Assembly: GCA_013399305.1 (NCBI GenBank)
Contig: VXAI01000246.1
Coordinates: forward strand, 423,879-487,878
DNA from: Rostratula benghalensis
Lineage: Eukaryota > Chordata > Aves > Charadriiformes > Rostratulidae
DNA: 64,000 nucleotides
Direction of reading: 5' to 3'
This document shows positions 48,956-56,809 of the stretch, piece after piece. Position 1 is the stretch's first letter. Each line of letters starts with the position of its first letter. The notes below the pieces were generated by a model. The model ran no database searches, was not told the DNA's origin, and saw nothing but the letters and a program-made list of their open reading frames with translations. Position numbers and translations under genes: made by a program.

Positions 48956-49689
48956 CTCTTCTGCTGCTCTCCTGGTGGGAGCAGGGGTGGCCACGGGACA
49001 TGGCGGCAGCGGGGCTGCGCGGTTCGGGTGTCACCTCCTCAGCAGCCCTCGGAGCCAAACAAACCCACTGATCAACAAAAAAGGGCTAAAATCGGCTTGA
49101 TGGCTCCCGTGGTCTATTTTTTACAATTACTTATTAATCTCAAAGCGTTGGCATCGCCCCTGATCCGCACCTACGTCTCGCTAACACATCATCCATCACC
49201 TTAATCACTCTCAGCAATTTCTGCGGGCGCCTTCAGCGCAGAGCAGCGACCGAGCGGCTCCGAATCGCCCCTCCTTCGGCTCCCCAGGCCAGAGCCTCCC
49301 CAGCCACCCCGTGCCGCTTCCTCGGGGCCCGTGCCACCACGCTCCCCCCAAATGGCATCAGCCTGTCACTTTGAAGGCTGCCACTCCTGCCTTTTAATCT
49401 AAGAGAAAGGTTGGGTAGAGGGGCTGTCTGCCCCAGCTTAATCACCTTGTGCTCGCTGCTTTTGCTGCATGGTACCGCCAACACCACGGGTGTCATCTCT
49501 GTGATCTCTGTGATGCTGGCAGCGGCGCACCCTGCTCCTCCAGCTGGGGGTAAACACGGAGCCACCACCCCGCTCCCACCCTCCCACTCCTCTCTCTTTG
49601 TGCCAGGAGTAACTCGGAGCCCCATCCAGCACCGTGAGCATGCAGCAGGTCTAGAGGGTGTTCTCTCCTCCAGCCTTTTCAAATATTTA
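48956..49689. other. Intronic, no gene; small CpG cluster
   Basis: A CpG-dense patch at 49220-49340 (gcgggcgccttcagcgcaga) lies about 3.4 kb inside intron 1. It could be an intronic regulatory CpG patch. No coding exon. Confidence 0.45.
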
Positions 49690-50100
49690 ACAGATTGCCT
49701 AACAACCCAGCAGCTGTTGAATAAGCTTCAGATACAAACTCCCAACTCCATAAAAAAAAAAAAACCAAACCCAAAACCCATCCAGCAATGAGGCACAGAT
49801 TTTCTTTATGCGCGAATACGTATAGATTATGTTTAGATGTGTAGATTAAATATTTATATTTTACTCATGAGGGAAAGAGCGCTTTTGGCTTATCCTTCCC
49901 TTTCTCAGGTGTCTCTCCCTGTATTTATTATTATAGTCAGCTTCACGGGGAAACAGGACAGCGTTGAAAAGTTACCTGTTTTCTCCCGGGTTTACATTTT
50001 CAGTTCCAAAACAATACTTATTTAAGTGTTCTCCACTTCTTGGCATAACCTAATAATTAAAATAATTACTTGAAAGCCAAGGCAGCTTTGCACAAATTAA
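49690..50100. promoter_or_regulatory. AT-rich island about 2.6 kb inside intron 1
   Basis: Includes gtgtagattaaatattt, gtatttattattatagtc and aacctaataattaaaataat, with an A12 run near 49751. Unique sequence close to the promoter. Confidence 0.3.
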
Positions 50101-50387
50101 TGCTGGGGGCGGAGGGGGGAGAGAGAGCTGCAATTTTCCAGTGGGCTGAAAAAGAGGTCAAAATTATGCCAGTTTTAGCTGCAAGCAAAGGTAAACAGAG
50201 ATCTCATTGCAGCCCCGGCTAAAGCCCTTTTCTGATCTTTAAGTTTCCTATTTTACTGATCAAGAAAAAGGCTAAATGAGGTGCTGAATGTTTGGGTGTT
50301 TCTCAGCAATTAAAGCAAGGCTGTTCCTGGAGAAGGCAGAGCGGAGCTGGCAGAGGCAGTGCACAGCGGGGATCCTGCAGCGGGCAG

Positions 50388-50462
50388 CCCTGCCTGCTCT
50401 GCCTGCTCTGCCTGCACTGCCTGCTCTGCCTCCTCTGCCTGCTCTGCCCGCCCTGCCCACTG
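50388..50462. repeat. 9-bp minisatellite (gcctgctct)n
   Basis: About eight imperfect copies of gcctgctct. The unit is a multiple of three, so open frames pass through it on both strands and encode low-complexity peptide; these are not genes. Confidence 0.85.
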
Positions 50463-51235
50463 TCTTGCTGCGTTGGCACCAGCCCAGTGCCAGTGTCCCC
50501 TCATCCTGCTGGTGGGGCGGCCACCGTGCAGATGCGGGGAGCTGCAGGGACGGGGAGCAGAGGCACAGCAGAGGCAGGAGATGCAGACGAAGGGCAGCAA
50601 AAGCTCCTCTGTCCTTTTTTTTTTTTGTCTAGAAAATCCATTTTCAGGACAACTGAGGCGCCTGGACTTGAGGATAAACGTCTCTGCAGAGCCGCAGGGT
50701 TGCTCCTGGGCCTGAGCGTCTCCCACGAGCCACGCTGGTGTTCCCGGGGGTCTCAGCAGCCCCCACGTTAGGGCTTTCAGCTCCTTCCCCTGCGAGCAGA
50801 GAATCCCACAGCAGCCACCCCCCCCTCCATGCCACCCCCGAAGTGCAGCCTGGCAGCGTGCCCCCTCTGCCCACCCAGAACCGCTGCTGCCAAGCCGAAA
50901 GCAGGACGACCTGCACGCCCGGCCCCCCAGCTGCAACAGAGCCCCCCTCCCCAGCACACAGCTTGTGGTCCCGATGGGGATCTGTACCCTGGCACCCACT
51001 GGGAAGAGAAACGCCGCGGAGGCACGGCAGCGGGGACAGGCTGGTGACAGACAGGGGGGAGCTCTGCCACGGCACAGGGGGACGCCACCACCCTGCTCGC
51101 ACGGTGGGACTGGCACCGGGAGCTTTTGGAGGAGTGGGCTTCTGTCGCATAAACACTTTGTCACGGAGCACACCGAGCAGCTTGGCTCCCATAAAAGTTC
51201 AGCAGCCACCAGGTGCCAGACCCCAGAGGCAGGTC
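50463..51235. other. Intronic, no gene
   Basis: GC-rich unique sequence between two minisatellites. A 315-codon minus frame (50310-51257) spans it but is low-complexity and Cys/Arg/Gly-rich; treated as chance. Confidence 0.55.
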
Positions 51236-51337
51236 CATTACCCTTTTTCACCAGCACCGTTACCCTTTTTCACCAGCACCGTTACCAGCACCGTTACCCT
51301 TTTTCACCAGCACCGTTACCCTTTTTCACCAGCACCT
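51236..51337. repeat. 22-bp minisatellite
   Basis: Four copies of a 22-bp unit (ttaccctttttcaccagcac plus cg). Copies two and three are separated by an extra 12 bp (ccagcaccgtta), a partial internal duplication. Repeat spacing of 22, 34 and 22 bp is seen directly. Confidence 0.9.
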
Positions 51338-51599
51338 CTGGCACCACAACAGGCACAGGACCACGTCTGCCTGCAGAGCCTTGCTCGCAGAGGTGCAGGG
51401 CAGAGCAGATGTTCACGCTGCAGGAACCAAGCCCTTGTCTGTGAGATGCTTTTGGGCCACGCAGCCGCTCGAAACCATTCTGGAGGTGACAGCGTTTCAC
51501 TCCAGAAAGCAGCTCTCCCTCAGGACTAGCATTTTCCTCTGGCTGGCTTTCACAGGCAGTTGCACTGGGATAAATGAGACCTGGGGTTTTTCCACTTGA

Positions 51600-51935
51600 A
51601 AATATTTCCAAATCTATTCAGTTTTCACTAGTTTCTCTGGGTTAGAATCTGGTCCCTGAAAAGATGGGTAAACCTGTCCTTACAATTTTTACTGGGCAGA
51701 CAGCAAATCCCTGAGAATGTGTACTGGTGGCAAAGTACATGGGATGTAACAGAAAATCAGTGCTGCTCTAGACAAGACACACTTAAAACACACTTAAATC
51801 TTGCTTAATTAGAAAAAGAAAGATCATAGACTCTTTCCCAAGCTGTTATCTGTGCAATTACTTTATGTAACATTATTAAAATTTAATTTTCCCCAGAATC
51901 TCAGCAATTTAATGAAAAATGCTTGGCCCTCAGCT
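51600..51935. promoter_or_regulatory. AT-rich island about 0.8-1.1 kb inside intron 1
   Basis: Contains cttgcttaattagaaa, gcaattactttatgtaac and attaaaatttaattttcc. Non-coding and unique; the nearest intronic AT-rich island to exon 1. Confidence 0.3.
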
Positions 51936-52236
51936 GCGGCTCTGGCGTAAGGAGCCCACTGACATCCTCCGGGCAGCGATGCTCGGTGCCGCAGGCCCCC
52001 CCGGGCTGCCTCTCCCTTGTGCTGAGCACCCCTGGCCCAGGGTCAAGGCACCTCTGCTCAGCACCCCTGTTGCAGCAGGTTCAACACCTCTCCTCGCCAC
52101 GGCACAGCACCTCTCCTCGCACCGGGCACCGCAGCCCCCTCTCCCGGGGCAAAGCATCCCCTTCTCCAGGGGCATGGCAGCCCTCCTGGCACCGGGCACC
52201 ACAGCCTCCGTGAGCAGAACACCCTCTCCCTCTGGA

Positions 52237-52490
52237 GAAACAGCACCCCTCCTCTCCGGGGGCTCAGCACCCTCCCTCCGGGGGCACAGCACCCTCCTCT
52301 CTGGGGGCTCAGCATCCTCCTCTCCGGGGGCACAACACCCTCCTCTCCGGGGGCTCAGCATCTCCCCTCTCCGGGGCACAACACCATCCTCTCCGGGGGC
52401 TCAGCATCTCCCCTCTCCGGAGGCACAAAACCCTCCTCTCCGGAGCACAGCACCCTCCTCTCCGGGGGCTCAGCACCCCTCCTCTCCTCT
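52237..52490. repeat. 23-bp minisatellite with alternating unit types, next to GRIK3 exon 1
   Basis: About eleven tandem units of 22-24 bp, each with ctctccggggg followed by ctcagcat/c or cacaacac/cacagcac. G-runs start at 52258, 52280, 52303, 52326, 52349, 52373, 52395, 52419, 52442 and 52464. The two unit types mostly alternate, so the array behaves as a dimer of about 46 bp. More degenerate relatives extend back to about 52010. It begins roughly 210 bp inside intron 1 from the donor. Confidence 0.9.
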
Positions 52491-52693
52491 TTGCACCGTG
52501 CCCAGCACGCCCATCGCACCGTGCCCGAGCGCGCTACCCCCTTTGGCAGCAGCACGGTCCCGCTCCGTGCCGGGTCACGGCCCCGCACCGTTCCGCGCCC
52601 TCCGGCAGCGTCCTTCCCCGGTACCGGGGCAGCGCAAACCCCCGCCCCGACACCGCGCCCTGAACTTCGCCCCGTCGCCGCGGTGAGAGGCGG

Positions 52694-52700
52694 CCTTACC
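52694..52700 (-). other. GRIK3: Splice donor of GRIK3 exon 1
   Basis: On the minus strand the coding sequence runs ATCCGGATCG and then GTAAGG. The last exon base is at 52700 and the intron GT is at 52699-52698. The split leaves one base of the glycine codon in exon 1 (phase 1), as expected for this gene family. Confidence 0.9.
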
Positions 52701-52814
52701 GATCCGGATGACATGCGGCATCCCGTGCGAGCACTGGCCCCAGAAGCCGCCGACCAGGAGCGCTGCCCAGTATTCCCAGAGCACGCCGCGGAGAGCCGGC
52801 CAGAGATGGGGCAT
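52700..52814 (-). CDS. GRIK3: GRIK3 (GluK3) coding exon 1, partial gene
   Basis: First coding exon of a kainate-type ionotropic glutamate receptor subunit, a plasma-membrane ligand-gated cation channel at synapses. Seen: 38 codons plus one base. Residues 1-31 form a signal peptide with hydrophobic core VLWEYWAALLVGGFW; residues 32 on read MPHVIRI and the split codon gives G. Known: human GRIK3 also has a 31-residue signal peptide with LVWEYWAGLLV and a mature start MPHVIRIGG. GRIK1 and GRIK2 differ at this point (VLRIGG, THVLRFGG), which favours GRIK3. The start was chosen for the matching signal-peptide length and for a purine at -3 (context ccaacgATGc). The phase-1 exon end is the one used across GRIK1-3. 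The amino-terminal domain, ligand-binding domain, membrane segments and Q/R region are encoded by exons outside the window. The extreme N-terminus (PHLWPALRG) differs from mammals, as signal peptides often do. Inferred: an intact functional gene. Confidence 0.93.
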
Positions 52815-52843
52815 CGTTGGGGAGGGCGCGGGCCGGCTCGGCC

Positions 52844-52939
52844 CTAGGGCCCCAGGGGCAGCGGGGGAGCGGGCGGCTGCTGCCCGGGGCTCAGGCGGAG
52901 CGGCCGCTCGGCGCCGAGGCCGGACGGCTCATGGCACAT
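52844..52939 (-). other. Upstream ORF 1 in presumed GRIK3 5' UTR
   Basis: A 31-codon frame starting MCHEPSGLG on the minus strand, with its TAG stop 29 bases before the GRIK3 start codon. It is out of frame with GRIK3. It matters only if transcription starts upstream of 52939. The same frame stays open far upstream (to 53737), which is probably a result of GC richness. Confidence 0.4.
52891..52932 (-). other. Upstream ORF 2 in presumed GRIK3 5' UTR
   Basis: A 13-codon frame (MSRPASAPSGRSA, then TGA) overlapping the first upstream ORF in the third reading frame. Its ATG is only seven bases downstream of the other upstream ATG. Both terminate before the GRIK3 start, so reinitiation or leaky scanning would be needed if they are transcribed. 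Confidence 0.4.
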
Positions 52940-53159
52940 CTTAGTGCGGCCGCGCCGGCCCGTCCCGCGGCAGCCGCCCCGCACCGAGCCCAGCCGTGCC
53001 CAACCGAGCTGCTCCGCTGCGTGCCGGGCCGTGCGGTGCCGGTGCCGGTGCCGGTCGGGCGGCACCTGCGGAGCCGGGGCTGCCGGTGCGCCCGCAGGAG
53101 CGGCTCTGTCCCCTCCTACCACTGATGCGCGCGGCTCGCGCAAAGCCCCGGAGTGGAGC

Positions 53160-53262
53160 GTGCACACCCTCACACACGCACACACCCCCCCTGACACACA
53201 CACACACCCTGGCACACACCCCCCGACACACTGACACACACCCCGACACGCACCGGCCCCGC
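53160..53262. repeat. CA-rich imperfect microsatellite in the GRIK3 CpG island
   Basis: Runs of (CA)n broken by CCCC and GACA, such as acacacgcacacacc and gacacacacacaca. On the GRIK3 strand this is a GT-rich tract that would lie in the promoter or 5' UTR. Length polymorphism is likely. Confidence 0.8.
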
Positions 53263-53314
53263 ACGCTGCCACCCGCCCGCACCCCCGGGGCGAGGGCAGG
53301 GCCGGCGCGGAGGG

Positions 53315-53400
53315 TCCCGCGGGGGAGGAGGCGGCCGGGGACCCTCGGCGGGGACCGCGGGAAGAGGAGGGGGGGGCAGCGGGAAGCGGCGGCGCCGCGG
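53315..53400 (+). other. G-run tract with quadruplex potential
   Basis: Repeated runs of three to eight G on the plus strand (gcgggggagg, ggccggggac, ggcggggac, gaggaggggggggc). Four or more G-runs are separated by short loops, which fits a G-quadruplex on the non-template side of the GRIK3 promoter. This is inferred from the pattern only. Confidence 0.45.
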
Positions 53401-53759
53401 GGGTACCGGGGGTACTGGGGACCCGGCGCCCCTCTGTCCCACCGCGGCGCCCTGTCCCGGAGATCCCTGCTGCCCTCCGCGCTCCCCCAGGTCCCGGGAG
53501 ACCCTGCTGTCCCCTATGTACCCGGGGGTCCCGCTGTCCCCTGTGTCCCCGACAGCCCTGGCCCCCGCGGCATCGCTCGGGCCGGATCCCGGCCGGTTGC
53601 GGGGCGGTACCGGGGGCCGGAGCGGCGGGAGCCCGCGGGCGGGCGCCCGGCCCGGGCTCGGCACCCGGGAGTTTAATGACCTCGGTGACAGAGACAAAGG
53701 GCCGTACATGCAGCAGAGAAGAAGGCTGCTTTGTCAACTCGCTGGGCTAAGCTAGGGCG

Positions 53760-53930
53760 AATTTTTTTTTTTTTTTCTCTCATTTAAATAATTTGATCTA
53801 TTCCATCATTTCCAATCGCTCCCATTTGCCAGCTGTCTGCTAACTACATCGCCTGGAACATCTGACGAGCAAATCTTTAATTTTCTTACAAACACACTAT
53901 TACTCCGTATCTGTTCATCCTTCTATTTGC
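53760..53930. promoter_or_regulatory. AT-rich block between two CpG-rich blocks upstream of GRIK3
   Basis: Composition shifts abruptly to AT-rich, unique sequence containing atttaaataatttgatct and ctttaattttc, beginning with a T15 run at 53762-53776. The sharp change and the position about 1 kb upstream of the GRIK3 start suggest a proximal enhancer or conserved promoter element. Conservation was not tested. Confidence 0.35.
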
Positions 53931-54170
53931 CATCGCCCGCCGCTCTCCCCAGCCGCGGCTCGGCGGGCTCGGCGCTGGGGGAAAAGCCCGGAGCTCAGCC
54001 CGAGGGGGCGAACTGGAGGAGGGGACAGAAAACGAACCGCTATGGGTCTAAAACTCAAAGGAAAGGGCCCGGGGGCTGCAATGTGGCGGCAGAGAGCGAG
54101 CGCAGCGCCTGCTGCAGCCAGGCAGAGAGGACGCGGGCAAACCCCTGCGTGCCCATCGCCGTGGTGTCTG
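53930..54170. promoter_or_regulatory. Second CpG-rich block, possible alternative or divergent promoter
   Basis: GC-rich with repeated CpG (gccgcggctcggcgggctcg, gagagcgagcgcagcgcc), separated from the main island by about 170 bp of AT-rich DNA. It could be an alternative GRIK3 first-exon promoter or the promoter of a divergent plus-strand transcript. No open frame in it looks coding. Confidence 0.4.
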
Positions 54171-55629
54171 GTCGCTGGCTGTTTCTGCACAGCGGGAGCA
54201 GTGGGGGGATTGGCCAGGGTGTCTGATGGCTGTCATCAGCACGGAGTCGGAAGGAAAAGCTGGAAGAGTCTGGGGGGGTGGGGAGGAATCTGCACGCCCA
54301 TGGCGGGACCGGCCCCTCCTGGAGATGCTGGTGTGACTCTCCCCGCAGCCTGGCTGGTGCCATGGTTGATGTCGCGCTTCATTTGGGGAGATGGGAAGGT
54401 GCCCCCTGAGCGTGCCCTGGGCTCCCAGCAGGGGGTCTGGGGTGAGGGCAGAGGAGACCTGTGCTCACTCCTCCTGAAGAGTCAGGCCAGGGAGGCAAAG
54501 ACTCCCCTTGGCATCTCCACGGCTCTGGGATGTGGTGTTGGGGTTTCTTGTGGGCAGGCTGAGGTTCAAACTTCCAGCAGGAGATCTGTCAGTGTCAAAG
54601 GCAGTTATAGAAACGGGTCTCTCATGTGAAGGATATTTTTATCCCTCGTGACACCATAAAGCACAAGATTTAGCAAAAGGGCATGGAAGAAATTTTCTTT
54701 ACTTATTGCTTAAACGAAGGACAGGTGTTTGTGTGAACTTGTTACAAGATTTAACGTCACCACCTGGCAAATTGTTGCACCTGGAGATTAAAAAACCCCC
54801 ACAAGCCTGGTAGGGAGAGAGGGTAGAAGTAGGTTTGCTCTTCTGTGGTTGCTCTTTGCAGAGTCCAGCACGTAGCGGAGAGGGTTTGATTTTCAGTAAC
54901 TCAAGACAAGAGGTTCAGATTTTGTGGGCTCCTTAAATCCCAGTGTGGCCAGGATGATCTATTTTTTTAGTTCATTAGTGTCAAGGTGCTGTGCCTTACT
55001 TTTTTTTTTTTTTTTTTTTTTTGCCAGGCACTGATAAGGCTCTAACCTCTGCTTCAGCCTCCGGATCCTGCTGCAGTACCAGCACAAATAGTTTGTTTCT
55101 TATTATCTTATTTGGGTAGTATCTGATGGGTGTATGGAGGTCATGAATAGCCCTCCTGGTGTATGTAGGTCAGAGAAGGAAGCCTGGGCTGCTCAGAAAG
55201 GCAGGACAGGAGCATTTATCAGGAGTCAGGCAGCAAAGCAAACCTGGGTGCCTGGGCGCCGGGCAGAGCTGTGCCCGGTGGCTGCGGGTCTCCTTGCCCG
55301 GGGCATGTGTGCCTTTTCCTCCCCAAAACAATCCCAGAGGTGTGCAGCAGGTCATGGCTGTGCCTGCCTCCCCCCCTTCCTCTTCCTGAGCTCCCACACT
55401 GTTCCCAGCCCTGTCCCTTGCCTGGAGCTCAGTGGGACCCCTCTCTCCAAGGGCATCCCAGGGTTGCTCTGTGTCGTGATTAAAAGGAAGATATTTTTGA
55501 GACTACACTTAGATGTTACACTGTAGTTGCCTTAATTTTTTTTTTAAACTTTTTTTTTGTGTGTGTCTGGTGGAAAACAAAAAGCTGTTTGACTTGATCT
55601 GTTATCTGAGGGTGTTGCCCCGGGGTCCG
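54171..55629. other. GRIK3 5' flank, no gene
   Basis: Unique flank; 54640-54800 is AT-richer and may be a further weak conserved block. The T23 run is at 55000-55022 and two smaller T-runs near 55536-55560. Confidence 0.5.
55000..55022. repeat. Poly-T run (T23)
   Basis: Twenty-three consecutive T in the GRIK3 5' flank. No element is recognisable on either side. Confidence 0.85.
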
Positions 55630-55815
55630 CAGTTGCCAGCAATCACCCTGGGCCATTAGGCCAAACTCTCCATCAGCTGTGGTGGAGCTGATGATGGTCG
55701 TTAGCGAGTAATTACAGCCAGGACAAAATGGCTGGAAGAAAGAGAATGCATCTGCAAGAGCAAGAGAGCACCTCGTGGGACCAGAGCTCTGTCTCAGTGC
55801 TGCTACACAGGTAAG
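55630..55815 (+). other. Possible non-coding exon with consensus donor, opposite strand to GRIK3
   Basis: CAG|GTAAGT, a perfect donor, lies at 55808-55816 on the plus strand. It follows unique sequence with a TAATTA core and a small inverted repeat, catcagct (55671-55678) and agctgatg (55686-55693). A divergent non-coding transcript from the GRIK3 promoter region would use this strand. The exon start is a guess; no coding potential was seen. Confidence 0.3.
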
Positions 55816-55979
55816 TGCTGCCCAGTCCTGTGGTGGGGGATGCTGGGCTGAACCCCAGGGGTACTGGGTGCTCCTTGGGCAGGGGGATTCATAGCATGGT
55901 CAGTTAGGGACATGTTCAGGAGTCTGTGGTTGTTGAAGGACAGTCAAAGGTAGCAGAAGGGCTTTGGCATTCTCTGATT

Positions 55980-56660
55980 TGTTTCAGTGATGCTAAAAAT
56001 ACAAGGTATTTGCCCAGTTCACCACCGCTGTGTAAATGGCTTTAATGGGGTAATTCATCATTTCGTAGTGTATCAATTAGCACGAATTCTCTGCTGTATT
56101 TATAATTTAAGAGTGTAGTGTTCTGTTTAGAAATCATTTGGTTATTCCTAGCTTGTTAGAGGATATTTGGATGTGTAAAGCTCTCATGCTGCCTTTGTCA
56201 CAGTGAATGGATGTGGTATTTAGGGCTCTGTTACCGGGGTAGAAGGACTCTGATAGTTGTGTACGTTTTGTAATTGCTTATTTACATAAAAATTTGCGTT
56301 CTCTCATCTACAAATAAAGCTGGATGTTCATGGATGTTCCAAAGGCCATGAATATAAGGCTTGTTGGCTTTGGGTACGAAAAGGAACTGCTTGTAGAAGT
56401 GGAGAAAAATGTTGAAATTATTAACGTCTAGGGGAAAATGCAGATTGACAAAGGACCTTTTCAAATAAGATTCATGCTTCAGAGCAGCAGCAGAAGTACC
56501 AACCTTGCAGAAAGGGACATAAGCATTACTACAGCTATGGCATTTTTCCATGCTAATGAAGAAAAAGAGGCTTCTCTTTATTTTTTTTAATGGTACCTAA
56601 ACTGGTTCGTTTGAATTAGCCACATCCGCATGCGTTTTGTTTGGATTTATGTGCATCGGG
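55980..56660. promoter_or_regulatory. Long AT-rich island in the GRIK3 5' flank
   Basis: Almost 700 bp of AT-rich unique sequence about 3.2-3.8 kb upstream of the start codon, with gtgtatcaattagcacg, gtaattgcttatttac and gaaattattaacgtc. An 89-codon minus-strand frame (56282-56551) crosses it without resembling a known protein. Candidate distal enhancer. Confidence 0.33.
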
Positions 56661-56795
56661 TGGAATATAACGACAATCCACGGGAGTTATGGGGCCCGGG
56701 GCTCACATAACTGAGATTCATGTGCTGAAGTCGTCTCCTAAAATACCGGAGAGTAAATATACCGGGGCTGGCAAATGCAGATTTTTGGGCCTTGA

Positions 56796-56809
56796 GTGCC
56801 CTCTACTGA
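56796..56809 (-). promoter_or_regulatory. Candidate CTCF site
   Basis: The minus strand reads TCAGTAGAGGGCAC, matching 13 of 14 positions of the CTCF core CCASYAGRKGGCRS (first base differs). It lies about 4 kb upstream of the GRIK3 start codon. Confidence 0.4.

Larger units (their letters stand above)
1..52699 (-). other. GRIK3: GRIK3 intron 1, partial (5' portion)
   Basis: Inferred from the exon 1 donor at 52699 and the absence of any recognisable downstream exon. Exon 2 should encode a segment beginning GIFEYADG on the minus strand, and I did not find it by eye. In mammals GRIK3 intron 1 is well over 100 kb, so a segment of at least 52.7 kb is not surprising. Open frames inside it look like chance products of GC-rich or tandem-repeat DNA. 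A nested non-coding RNA gene cannot be excluded from sequence alone. Confidence 0.8.
52500..53700 (-). promoter_or_regulatory. GRIK3: CpG-island promoter and 5' UTR region of GRIK3
   Basis: Dense CpG and very high GC from just inside intron 1 through exon 1 and about 0.9 kb upstream, with many GGCGG/CCGCC (Sp1/KLF-type) boxes and no convincing TATA box near the start codon. This is typical of a neuronal CpG-island promoter with dispersed initiation. The transcription start cannot be placed from sequence. The island also carries a CA-rich tract and a G-rich tract, listed separately. Confidence 0.75.

Noticed and set aside
50282..50291. Half RE1 element (ggtgctgaa)
   Set aside because: The other half-site is absent at the canonical spacing. 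A TTCAGCACC half-site at 236-244 also lacks its partner.
50310..51257. 315-codon minus-strand frame, the longest in the window
   Set aside because: Runs through the 9-bp and 22-bp minisatellites, is low complexity, and matches no family; it is inside GRIK3 intron 1 without usable splice context.
51919..52686. 255-codon plus-strand frame
   Set aside because: Mostly translation of the 23-bp minisatellite (repeats such as SPGAQHPPLRG); antisense to GRIK3 and low complexity.
52844..53737. 297-codon minus-strand open frame upstream of GRIK3
   Set aside because: Pro/Gly/Arg/Ala-rich, crosses the CpG island and a CA-rich tract, and has no recognisable domain. Stops are rare in such GC-rich DNA.
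56282..56551. 89-codon minus-strand frame in an AT-rich island
   Set aside because: Unusual in AT-rich DNA but without similarity to a known family; better explained as part of a non-coding block.
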